A DNA stretch of 50,594 bases from Caldifarciminota bacterium (GTDB taxonomy: Bacteria; Hydrothermota; Tepidihabitantia; SM23-42): the NCBI GenBank assembly GCA_016936155.1, contig JAFGPO010000102.1:1-50594 (forward strand), in the 5' to 3' direction. Positions 41,552-49,209 of the stretch are shown here, one piece after another. The position numbers were made by a program, and so were the translations under genes. Under the pieces are notes generated by a model. The model saw only the letters and a program-made list of their open reading frames with translations, did not search any database and was not told the origin of the DNA. Every line of letters begins with the position of its first letter. Position 1 is the first letter of the stretch.

Positions 41552-42619
41552 TTATTTCGCGATTTCAATATAACTCTGGTCACCAAGGATGAACTTATGC
41601 GTGCGCGGCGACTGGTCGATGACATTGATCACCGCATTTTTGCCGATGATCGAGCGGTCAATGCGTTTTTCCACGTTTCTGAGCGTTGCCCCCTCCATGA
41701 TGACACTGCACTCGATCTCGGAATTTTCAATGACCGCATTATCTCCGATCGAGGAAAACGGTCCGATGTAAGAATGGACGATACGGGTGTTCTCACCGAT
41801 CACGACCGGACCGCGAACCACGCTCTTGATGATCGCAGAGCCGTTGCCGGTACGTACGCGTCCGTTGAGAGTCGAGTCTTCCACGTGTCCGTTCTGAGCA
41901 GAAGAAATGCCTTCCAGAACGAGCAGGTTGGCTTCGATGATATCATCCGGTTTTCCTGTATCCTTCCACCAGCCCTTGACCATGTGGGATTCGACCTTGT
42001 AGTTATTGTCGAGCAGCCATTGGATCGCATCGGTTATTTCCAATTCGTTGCGCCACGATGGTTTGATGTTGTCGATCGCGGTATGTATATGCTGATCGAA
42101 AATGTACACGCCGACAAGCGCAAGATTGGACGGGGGTTCTTTGGGTTTTTCAATAAGTTTTCTGACCATACCGCAAGCATCAACAACCGCAACGCCGAAT
42201 TCCTGGGGATTGGTCACTTCCGTGAGAAGGATCAAACTTTGGGGATGGTGTGCATCAAAATTCTTCACGAAATCGTTGATGCCATCGCGCAAAATATTGT
42301 CACCTAAATACATAACAAAAGAATCGTTACCAAGAAATCCCTTGGATATTTTGATCGCATGGGCGAGTCCCAGGGGCGCTTCCTGGCGGAGATACTGGAT
42401 CGAAATATTCCAGCGGGATCCGTCACCGACTGCCTGCCGAACCTCTTCTGCGGTATTTCCAACGACGATCCCGAGTTCTTTGATCCCGGCGCCGGCAAGC
42501 GCCTCGATGCCGTAAAAAATTATCGGTTTATTGGCGACCGGGATGAGCTGCTTGGCGCCGGTAAAGGTGAGAGGGCGCAGCCGCGTTCCAAAACCGCCGG
42601 ATAGGATCAATCCCTTCAT
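41552..42619 (-). CDS. rmlA: Glucose-1-phosphate thymidylyltransferase, long type
   Basis: A 355-aa nucleotidyltransferase that makes dTDP-glucose from glucose-1-phosphate and dTTP. N-terminal signature LSGGFGTRLRPLTFTGAKQL (~7-26) is the nucleotide-binding loop; the sugar-site segments FVMYLGDNIL, EFGVAVVD, and VKGWWKDTGKPDD are present. Beyond ~245 a left-handed beta-helix of hexapeptide repeats follows (VVIGENTRIVHSYIGPFSSI), the mark of the long RmlA form. Own promoter 9 nt before ATG, so it can be made independently of rmlD. First step of the dTDP-deoxysugar pathway completed by rmlB, C and D. Confidence 0.95.
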   Translation of the reverse strand: MKGLILSGGFGTRLRPLTFTGAKQLIPVANKPIIFYGIEALAGAGIKELGIVVGNTAEEVRQAVGDGSRWNISIQYLRQEAPLGLAHAIKISKGFLGNDSFVMYLGDNILRDGINDFVKNFDAHHPQSLILLTEVTNPQEFGVAVVDACGMVRKLIEKPKEPPSNLALVGVYIFDQHIHTAIDNIKPSWRNELEITDAIQWLLDNNYKVESHMVKGWWKDTGKPDDIIEANLLVLEGISSAQNGHVEDSTLNGRVRTGNGSAIIKSVVRGPVVIGENTRIVHSYIGPFSSIGDNAVIENSEIECSVIMEGATLRNVEKRIDRSIIGKNAVINVIDQSPRTHKFILGDQSYIEIAK

Positions 42620-42628
42620 GGTGCTTGT

Positions 42629-42656
42629 ATTATAATGAGTTTGTCTGGGTAGTCAA
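42629..42656 (-). promoter_or_regulatory. Internal promoter of rmlA
   Basis: Minus strand: TTGACT (42651-42656), 16-bp spacer, TATAAT (42629-42634), 9 nt, ATG. The leader is only ~3 nt, so it is close to leaderless. Confidence 0.75.
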
Positions 42657-42678
42657 GCGGACGGCTTCCACGTATGCT

Positions 42679-43521
42679 CTACTGCAGAGACTTGATGTAC
42701 GCGCCAAGGGCATCATCCCATGTACGCATGGTCCGGTTGAAGAGGTATTGATAGTGACTTGACTCAAGGGGTGCATACCTCGGACGTGCCGCAGGCAGAT
42801 TCAGCTCTTCTGTTTTTATCGGATTGAGCTCGGTTTTGAAATGCAGCAGGTCTTTTGCCTTGAGTGCGAAGTCGAGCCAGGACCCGCACTCCCGGTTCAC
42901 GATGTGGTAGATCCCGTAGTTCTCGGATTTGATGATCGCCAGGATCGCTTCGGCAAGATCAACCGTGTAGGTGAAGGATGCGAATTGATCGCAGATCACG
43001 TTGATCGATGCGGGTTTGTTCTTTTCGCTCAAAAATGTCGATATATAGGTCTTTGAACGATCCCCGAACAGCCAGGACGTACGCACAATGAAATACTTGT
43101 CGCAGATCTCCCGGACGTGGCGTTCACCAAGCAGTTTGGTCCGTCCGTATTCGTTTATCGGGTTGAGGCATGCATATTCACTGTAAGGGATCTCCTGGGC
43201 ACCGTCGAAAACGAAGTTCGTACTCACATAGAGGAATTTCGCATTGATCTTTCTTGATGCGATCGCCAGCCCCAGGGTGCCGAGGGCATTGACACGCATT
43301 GCCAGGTTTTTTTCACGTTCGCATGCATCGACATTACTGAGCGCGGCAAAATGGAGAATCACGTCAGGATGGTGATTGAGCATGGTCTCATTGACTTTCT
43401 TGATATCGGTGATATCCAGTTGATTGAGGTCAGTCGCAAAGAACTGGAGATGTTCCTGGCGCAAAGCATTTTGCATGGCAATGCCGAGCGCTCCGTCCGC
43501 ACCCGTGATGAAGATTTTCAT
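42679..43521 (-). CDS. rmlD: dTDP-4-dehydrorhamnose reductase
   Basis: A 280-aa NAD(P)-dependent SDR of the RmlD type, the last step to dTDP-rhamnose or a related deoxysugar. Nucleotide-binding TGADGALGIAMQNAL (~6-20), VNALGTLGLAIA, catalytic Ser/Thr in VSTNFVFDGAQ and Tyr/Lys in NEYGRTKLLGE. The start is ATG 43521 rather than 43548, because a TTGACA/TATAAT promoter ends 6 nt before it and the longer form would start upstream of the transcript. First gene of the rml cluster on the minus strand, yet it encodes the final enzyme. Confidence 0.93.
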   Translation of the reverse strand: MKIFITGADGALGIAMQNALRQEHLQFFATDLNQLDITDIKKVNETMLNHHPDVILHFAALSNVDACEREKNLAMRVNALGTLGLAIASRKINAKFLYVSTNFVFDGAQEIPYSEYACLNPINEYGRTKLLGERHVREICDKYFIVRTSWLFGDRSKTYISTFLSEKNKPASINVICDQFASFTYTVDLAEAILAIIKSENYGIYHIVNRECGSWLDFALKAKDLLHFKTELNPIKTEELNLPAARPRYAPLESSHYQYLFNRTMRTWDDALGAYIKSLQ

Positions 43522-43527
43522 TCCTCT

Positions 43528-43555
43528 ATTATAGTGTGATGGGAGCATTTGTCAA
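43528..43555 (-). promoter_or_regulatory. Leaderless promoter of rmlD
   Basis: Minus strand: TTGACA (43550-43555), 16-bp spacer, TATAAT (43528-43533), 6 nt, ATG 43521. Two perfect boxes and exact leaderless spacing. Confidence 0.85.
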
Positions 43556-43615
43556 TCAAGATTGCCAGGGAGTAAAGATATGTCAAATGCCGCGGCTTTA
43601 CCAGTTACCATGCTC

Positions 43616-43643
43616 TTGACATTTCATTTTTTTTATAGATAAT
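43616..43643 (+). promoter_or_regulatory. Distal promoter of asnA
   Basis: TTGACA (43616-43621), 16-bp spacer, GATAAT (43638-43643). Would give a ~110-nt leader. Confidence 0.6.
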
Positions 43644-43701
43644 ACACAGGTTTGTCCCTGTTTGGAATAATTGTAGAAACAATTACCCTGGATGGCATCA
43701 A

Positions 43702-43730
43702 TTGACACAGGATGTGTCGCATTATTATAT
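43702..43730 (+). promoter_or_regulatory. Proximal promoter of asnA
   Basis: TTGACA (43702-43707), 17-bp spacer, TTATAT (43725-43730), just upstream of the AAAGGAGGTG Shine-Dalgarno. Two promoters in tandem suggest regulated expression. Confidence 0.55.
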
Positions 43731-43761
43731 GGGCAGAGACGTTCACTAAAGGAGGTGAATA

Positions 43762-44895
43762 ATGGCAGGGAAAGACAAGAAGGCTGATCTGGCAGGACCA
43801 GGGGTTAGTACGTATCCTGAAGTAGCTAAGATTCTCCCGGGCGACTATACGCCGCTTCTTTCGCCTAAAGAGCGGATGAAAGCGCTTTTTGAGATCAAAA
43901 AATATATTGAAGAAAATCTCTGTAAAGAATTGAATTTGTTCATGGTTCAGGTTCCTCTTATCGTGGATATTCGAAGCGGCGTAAATGACATGCTTGACCG
44001 CGACGGTTCCCGCACCCCAGTGGAATTCAACTGCGGCCTGGGTTTGAAAACCCCGATCCGCGCCCAGATCGTGCAGGCCGCGACAAAATGGAAGCGACCC
44101 GCGCTCAAAGAGTTTGATTGTAAGGTCGGTGAAGGGGTATGCACTGATATGCGCGCGGTCCGCAAGGACTATTTTCTTGATCATGATCACAGTTCGTATG
44201 TTGACCAGTGGGACTGGGAAAGGGTGATGACCGAGGATCAGAGGAACCTTGATTTCTTGAAGGATATCGTGAAGAAGATCTGGAAAGTCATCTATGGCGC
44301 CGGGAAACACGCGCAGGAGATGTTCCCGAAGTTGAAAACGGATAACTACCCGCCGATTCCTGAAGAACTCACCTTCCTGCATGCGGAAGAGATCCTGGAT
44401 ATGTTCCCGGACCTTCCGCGCAAGCAGCGTGAAACCGCGATCTTGCAGAAATACCCGGCAGTATTCATTATCGGTGTGGGCTACGTGCTCAAGGATGGAT
44501 ATCCGCACGAGATGCGCGCTGCCGACTACGACGACTGGATCACGCCGACCATAAAGAAGAATGGCGAACAGTACCATGGGCTCAATGGTGACATTCTAGT
44601 CTGGAACCCGGTGACAAAACGGCGCCATGAACTTACCTCCATGGGGATCCGGGTGACCAAAGAAACGCTCGTCAAACAGCTGGAGCTTGCGAATCAAATG
44701 GAAAGTCTGAAATTGCCGTACCACAAGGCGATCATGAACGATCAAATACCGTTGAGCATTGGCGGCGGCATCGGTCAGTCGCGGACCTATATGTACCTGC
44801 TCAGAACCGCGCATCTGGGTGAGGTGAGCGTGACCGTCTGGCCGGATGAACTGAAAGAGATATGCAAACCGCGCAATATCCACGTGCTTGAATAG
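43762..44895 (+). CDS. asnA: Aspartate-ammonia ligase
   Basis: A 377-aa AsnA-type asparagine synthetase (ATP- and ammonia-dependent, class II aaRS fold). Signatures: PLIVDIRSGVNDMLDRDGSR (~70-90), MRAVRKDYFLDHDHSSYVDQ, GDILVWNPVTKRRHELTSMG, and the terminal motif IGGGIGQSRTYMYLL, where the Arg/Gly-rich loop contacts ATP. Slightly longer than the typical 330-aa enzymes because of an N-terminal extension (~20 residues) and an insert around 195-215. Start ATG 43762 with AAAGGAGGTG. Monocistronic, followed by a 30-bp palindrome. Confidence 0.97.
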   Translation: MAGKDKKADLAGPGVSTYPEVAKILPGDYTPLLSPKERMKALFEIKKYIEENLCKELNLFMVQVPLIVDIRSGVNDMLDRDGSRTPVEFNCGLGLKTPIRAQIVQAATKWKRPALKEFDCKVGEGVCTDMRAVRKDYFLDHDHSSYVDQWDWERVMTEDQRNLDFLKDIVKKIWKVIYGAGKHAQEMFPKLKTDNYPPIPEELTFLHAEEILDMFPDLPRKQRETAILQKYPAVFIIGVGYVLKDGYPHEMRAADYDDWITPTIKKNGEQYHGLNGDILVWNPVTKRRHELTSMGIRVTKETLVKQLELANQMESLKLPYHKAIMNDQIPLSIGGGIGQSRTYMYLLRTAHLGEVSVTVWPDELKEICKPRNIHVLE

Positions 44896-44923
44896 AAACA
44901 GCACATTGAGCAATGCCAGTATA

Positions 44924-44953
44924 TTCACGGGCGGGCCGCGGCCCGCCCGTGAA
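44924..44953 (+). terminator. 30-bp perfect palindrome after asnA (stem-loop, probable terminator)
   Basis: Two 15-base arms (44924-44938, 44939-44953; TTCACGGGCGGGCCG) with no loop base between them. Very GC-rich; no T-run follows, so a Rho-dependent or mRNA-protecting role is also possible. Confidence 0.5.
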
Positions 44954-44996
44954 GCTTTCATGACAATCCTTGCCACGCTTTTAACATGGGTAGTGC

Positions 44997-45025
44997 TTGA
45001 CAGGATTTTAATTATGGACTACAAT
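44997..45025 (+). promoter_or_regulatory. Promoter of the C25/BNR gene
   Basis: TTGACA (44997-45002), 17-bp spacer, TACAAT (45020-45025). Confidence 0.75.
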
Positions 45026-45047
45026 AGACTGTTTTCAAGGAGGTATC

Positions 45048-47570
45048 ATGTTCTTTTTAATCGGATTTACTGTATGCCAGTATTCAACACCTTTGCGGTA
45101 TGTCGATCCCCTTGACCGCGTACCCGCGCATTATGAAGAATATGCGGCTTTTCATAGGACATCCCCGTTTTCATGCAACATTGTGTCGAGCCAGGATGGG
45201 GCGCGCGATGATCTTGTTGTGATAATCGTTAATGACAGTCTCTATCCGCGGATACAGGACGCGCTAACCCAGTACATCCAGGATCTGACGAATGAAACCT
45301 ATTCAACGCTGCTCATAAGGGTGATGGGGGGCACGCCCGGGGATATCCGTGATCTTTTGATCGCCCAGCTCCCAAACAGCCTGGTCGGCGCGGTGATGAT
45401 CGGCGATTTGCCGGTCGCGTGGTGGGAAGACAGCAATTACGGAGAGGATTATCCGGTCGATCTTTTTTTCGCCGACCTCAACGGTTCATGGACCGACAGC
45501 AACGGCAATGGTATTTACGATTATCATGGCGGGGCAGCAGCGCCTGATATCTGGGTCGGACGGCTCTATGCATCGCGCTTAACCTATGATCAGGAAGCCC
45601 GTTTGATAAATACCTATTTCAATGTCAACCATCAATACCGGACCGGCGTCCTGGTGTTGCCTGATAAGGGACTTGTGTATAATGAAGTCACCTGGTCGCC
45701 GAATGATCATGGCATGGGCAATCTGTACAGCGACGTAACAGTGGTGAACAATGAGAATACGACGACCGCGTATGATTATAAAAGCCGCCTTGATCAGGAA
45801 TTTCAATTCGTTCACCTGGTCGCTCATTCGTCGTGCTGGGCGCATACCTTTTTCCTGCAGAATGATGTGCCAGGCGGCGGATCGGTCTTCAGTTTTGAAG
45901 TGCCTTTTGTCGATCCTAAGGCATTTTTCTTTTTCCTCAACTGTTGCATGGCAGCCCGGTTCACTGAGACCAATGATCTGGCGAATTGGTACTTATTTTC
46001 CCGTTCATATACCCAGGTGGTTATCGCCAGCAGTTCTTTGATGTACGGCATTAATAGCATGAGCGGGTTTTACAGCGCGCTCGCCAGTGGTTCGACATTA
46101 GGGGATGCCTTTAAGACATGGCACCAGGCGAACTACTACAGTTTCATGGGCACCCTCGTGCTCGGTGATCCTTCTCTCTCTGTGTTGACGTCACCCCGGA
46201 GATCGGTATCCGGAAAAGAACCGCAGTACGCAGGGTCCATGCGCGCTGATTGGACCACGTATCAGGTTGAGAGCAGTCAGTTCGTGAACGGTCATCCCAG
46301 TCTCGGTCATTGCCAGGGCGATGTGTGGGTTTTCTGGGACTCGGGTCGGATCGTCCGTTCGGATACGTATGGATCGCATTTTACCGGGTCAGGATTCGCT
46401 CCGGCAGAGTCTATTGCCTGGCATGAATACTATGATTTCTTCCCGGCGACGACCACGGATCATTCAGGACGGCAATGGGTTGCGTGGCAGAGTTTTCGTG
46501 ATTACACACAATACTACGATCACTTTAATATTTACACGACGTACTACAATAATAACTCCTGGTCAGCGCCCCAGTATGTACGGCCAATGGGCGGCTGGCA
46601 TGATGTACAACCTGCTCTCGCCTCAGGGAGCGATGATACGGTCTGGATCGCATTTAAGAGCTATCGGGAGGGCAATGCGAATATTTATGTTTCAAAGGCG
46701 ACCTCAGGCAGTATTTGGATCAATTCCTATGCATTGACCACCACGAGTGAAGATGAGACCGATCCGGCGGTCGTCGTGGATATGAGCGATCATGTATGGG
46801 TCTTCTGGACCACCAACACTAGCGGTCACAGTCTTATATATGGAAGGCAATATACGGGTGTGTGGCATGATGCCTTTTTGGTCGACTCGAGTTGTGCTGA
46901 TAATGCCGGACTCAACGCGGCAGTAGACAGCCTTAACCGCGTATGGCTGATCTGGCACCGCTGGATCAATGACCAGAGCGAGATATACTATTCCTACTTT
47001 GATGGGGCGTCATGGTTTCCCTCGGCTCCAGTCACGAGCGATCCGTCCGACGATATCCTTCCTTCGATCACCGTTGATGAGTTCGGAAAACCCTGGATCT
47101 GCTGGATGTCGGATCGTGATGGCGACTGGAATGTCTACTCTTCCTACTACGACAACGGCTGGATGACTCCAGGTATGGTGACAAACGATGTATGCAGTGA
47201 TATCGATCCTGTGATTATGGGCGATGATCAGTCCAGGATCTGGATCGGCTGGGTATCGGACCGGAACGGTTACTGGAATGTATTTGCCGCATGTACGGAT
47301 GTCACTGCGATCCAAGAACAAACACCGGTTGTGGCAAAGCGGTCAGGGATAAAGGCGGCACCGAATCCGTTCAAGGAAACGATTCTTTTTACATCTCCGA
47401 CGCCGGTTGACATTGCAATATACAATTCCGCGGGCAGGTTAGTTGCAGAACTGACCGGCATCCCTGGCGTCCATCAGTGGGCACCAGAGGGCTTGAGTCC
47501 GGGCGCGTACTTCGCCCGGATCAAAACCGCGGACAGCGAGGAATATCGGAAGATCATCTACCTGAGGTAA
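45048..47570 (+). CDS. C25-like cysteine peptidase with BNR repeats and T9SS sorting domain
   Basis: An 840-aa secreted protein. Start ATG 45048 has CAAGGAGG upstream; a short hydrophobic N-terminus (MFFLIGFTVCQYS) is the presumed signal. Gingipain-like C25 domain (~50-390): LVGAVMIGDLPVAWW, catalytic His260 in HLVAHSSCW and Cys299/300 in FFFFLNCCMAARF. The second half (~400-750) contains BNR-type propeller repeats (VWVFWTTNTSGHS, WICWMSDRDGDWNVYSSYYD), so protease and propeller are fused, unlike the larger C25 protein at 663. The C-terminus is a sorting domain (PNPFKETILF, GAYFARIKTADSEEYR). Probably surface-exposed; the propeller may supply substrate binding. Both catalytic residues are present. 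Confidence 0.88.
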   Translation: MFFLIGFTVCQYSTPLRYVDPLDRVPAHYEEYAAFHRTSPFSCNIVSSQDGARDDLVVIIVNDSLYPRIQDALTQYIQDLTNETYSTLLIRVMGGTPGDIRDLLIAQLPNSLVGAVMIGDLPVAWWEDSNYGEDYPVDLFFADLNGSWTDSNGNGIYDYHGGAAAPDIWVGRLYASRLTYDQEARLINTYFNVNHQYRTGVLVLPDKGLVYNEVTWSPNDHGMGNLYSDVTVVNNENTTTAYDYKSRLDQEFQFVHLVAHSSCWAHTFFLQNDVPGGGSVFSFEVPFVDPKAFFFFLNCCMAARFTETNDLANWYLFSRSYTQVVIASSSLMYGINSMSGFYSALASGSTLGDAFKTWHQANYYSFMGTLVLGDPSLSVLTSPRRSVSGKEPQYAGSMRADWTTYQVESSQFVNGHPSLGHCQGDVWVFWDSGRIVRSDTYGSHFTGSGFAPAESIAWHEYYDFFPATTTDHSGRQWVAWQSFRDYTQYYDHFNIYTTYYNNNSWSAPQYVRPMGGWHDVQPALASGSDDTVWIAFKSYREGNANIYVSKATSGSIWINSYALTTTSEDETDPAVVVDMSDHVWVFWTTNTSGHSLIYGRQYTGVWHDAFLVDSSCADNAGLNAAVDSLNRVWLIWHRWINDQSEIYYSYFDGASWFPSAPVTSDPSDDILPSITVDEFGKPWICWMSDRDGDWNVYSSYYDNGWMTPGMVTNDVCSDIDPVIMGDDQSRIWIGWVSDRNGYWNVFAACTDVTAIQEQTPVVAKRSGIKAAPNPFKETILFTSPTPVDIAIYNSAGRLVAELTGIPGVHQWAPEGLSPGAYFARIKTADSEEYRKIIYLR

Positions 47571-47633
47571 AACGCGAAACACACGACGTTTCTCTGTACT
47601 TAAACGCAAAATAAAGGACATTTTGCTGTAACA

Positions 47634-47651
47634 AAAAGGGGCGGCACCCCT
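47634..47651 (-). terminator. Stem-loop terminator of the era/adenosine kinase operon
   Basis: Minus strand: AGGGG-TGCCG-CCCCT (47637-47651), then TTTTT. Some 145 nt after the stop at 47796, beyond a heptamer array. Confidence 0.55.
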
Positions 47652-47759
47652 GTAATAAAATGCCTTCGGCTGTAACCAACAAAGAAACTACCCCTTACGC
47701 TCTACGCATTACGATATATCTTTCGGCTTACTGCTTGGTGCCGGCGGTCTGCACTTTTA

Positions 47760-47797
47760 CGTAGTGTTTAGTGTTTAGCGTATAACGACGGAGCGTT
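47760..47797. repeat. Degenerate heptanucleotide array (TAGCGTT type)
   Basis: Units TAGTGTT, TAGTGTT, TAGCGTA, TAACGAC and AGCGTTA; the last reaches the TAA stop of the adenosine kinase gene (minus strand). Related words continue left to ~47695. Confidence 0.6.
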
Positions 47798-48278
47798 ACA
47801 ACTTGTATCCTATCTTCCGCAGGAATTCATAGCGTATTTTTCGCGCGTTCCCGTCCTCGATCCCTTTTGAAGCATAGCCATCGATCACGCCGATGACGCC
47901 TTTGCCCTGCGTGCTTTCTACGATCAGGATCTCGACCGGATTAGCGGTCGCGCAGTAAATTTGGACGACTTCTGGACAGGTTTTAATACGGTCGAGAACA
48001 TTGATCGGAAATGCGTTCTTGAGGAAGATGATGAAAAAGTGCCCGGCGCCCACCTCATACGCAATCGTTCTTGCCCGTTCAATGAGGTCATGGTCATTTC
48101 CCTCGTAACGCACCAGGCATTCCTGGGATGCTTCACAGAACGCGACGCCGAATTTAATGGCTGAGTGGGCATTGATCAGCGCTTCGTAGAGGTCTTCGGC
48201 GCTCTTTATGAAGTGGCTGTGGCCGCAGATCATGTTAATGCCTTCGATCGGTTCGATCAGGAGTTTTGTTATCTCCAT
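47796..48278 (-). CDS. Adenosine-specific kinase (DUF355 family)
   Basis: A 160-aa protein close to the archaeal and thermophile adenosine-specific kinases (PAE2307 family): FIKSAEDLYEALINAHSAIK, FGVAFCEASQECLVRYEGND, VGAGHFFIIFLKNAFPINVL and QIYCATANPVEILIVESTQG, then VIGVIDGYASKGIE. The family, typically ~160 aa, is described as phosphorylating adenosine with a fold unlike ribokinase. Start ATG 48278 has ATGGAGGTACAGC upstream. It follows era with 13 nt between them, so both are transcribed together. Its TAA stop sits in a TAGCGTT-type array. Confidence 0.92.
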   Translation of the reverse strand: MEITKLLIEPIEGINMICGHSHFIKSAEDLYEALINAHSAIKFGVAFCEASQECLVRYEGNDHDLIERARTIAYEVGAGHFFIIFLKNAFPINVLDRIKTCPEVVQIYCATANPVEILIVESTQGKGVIGVIDGYASKGIEDGNARKIRYEFLRKIGYKL

Positions 48279-48291
48279 GCTGTACCTCCAT

Positions 48292-49158
48292 TTACAATCC
48301 TGCTTCCTTCAGAAATTTTTTATCTTTACGCCAGTCTTTTTTTACCTTTACCCACAGTTCAAGAAACACCGGTCTTCCGAGAAAGCGCTCGATCCCCCTT
48401 CTCGCTATTTCACCGATCTGTTTCAAAGCTTCTCCTCTCTTGCCGATCAGGATCCCTTTCTGGGATCTCCGTTCCACATAGATGATCGCGCGGATATAGT
48501 CTTTGGCTCCTTGACGCTCCGTAAATTCGTCGATCACCACGCACGTTGCATACGGGATCTCCTTTTCATACTTTTTGAAGATTGCTTCCCGGATCAATTC
48601 CGCTGCGAAAAAACGTTCGGGACCATCCGATAAATGATCCGGGGGATAAAGGAACGGACTATCAGGGAGCAGGTGGAAGAGGGACATTTTGAGTTCCTCG
48701 ATACCATCACCATTACGGGCCGAGACGGGAATGATTTCGGTCACGCCAACAGCCTGAAGCTGTTTGATCACGGCGAGAAGTTCCGTTTTTTGGACAAGGT
48801 CGATTTTATTGATCGCGCAAATGATCGGGCGCACGCCGGCGGTCTTTTTCACATCATGTGCTAATGGATCATTTTTAAACCAGGGATCAACGACCCATAC
48901 GATCACATCAGCGTCATCAAGCGAGCGCTTTATCTGGTTGACCATTGCCTTTTGCAATTCATAGGCCGGTTCGATCATGCCCGGGGTATCAATAAAATAG
49001 CACTGGTACTCACCCTCGGTCAGGATACCGAGGATGCGCTGGCGCGTTGTTTGAGGTTTGGATGTTACGATCGAGAGTCTGAAGCGCATGAGCCGGTTAA
49101 GGAGTGTGGATTTACCGACATTCGGTTTGCCGATGATCGCGATGAACCCTGCTTTCAT
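48292..49158 (-). CDS. era: GTPase Era (16S rRNA maturation)
   Basis: A 288-aa GTPase needed for 16S rRNA processing and 30S assembly. G1 IIGKPNVGKSTLLNRL (~8-23), G2 TTRQRILG, G3 FIDTPGM (~60), G4 AINKIDLV (~120), G5 SARNGDG. The C-terminal KH domain includes IIYVERRSQKGILIGKRGEALKQ, whose GKRG loop binds the rRNA tail. No Shine-Dalgarno precedes ATG 49158; instead the terminator hairpin of the upstream gene ends 8 nt before it, so the gene may depend on readthrough or on a promoter inside the upstream gene. First gene of an operon with the adenosine-specific kinase. Confidence 0.95.
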   Translation of the reverse strand: MKAGFIAIIGKPNVGKSTLLNRLMRFRLSIVTSKPQTTRQRILGILTEGEYQCYFIDTPGMIEPAYELQKAMVNQIKRSLDDADVIVWVVDPWFKNDPLAHDVKKTAGVRPIICAINKIDLVQKTELLAVIKQLQAVGVTEIIPVSARNGDGIEELKMSLFHLLPDSPFLYPPDHLSDGPERFFAAELIREAIFKKYEKEIPYATCVVIDEFTERQGAKDYIRAIIYVERRSQKGILIGKRGEALKQIGEIARRGIERFLGRPVFLELWVKVKKDWRKDKKFLKEAGL

Positions 49159-49166
49159 AGAGAAAA

Positions 49167-49185
49167 GGGGGTGCTCAGCACCCCC
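49167..49185 (-). terminator. Stem-loop terminator directly before era
   Basis: Minus strand: GGGGGTGC-TGA-GCACCCCC followed by TTTTCTCT. It ends the membrane-protein transcript 25 nt after its stop and lies 8 nt from the era start codon. Confidence 0.75.
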
Positions 49186-49209
49186 TTGTACAGCATTGCC
49201 GGGATCATA

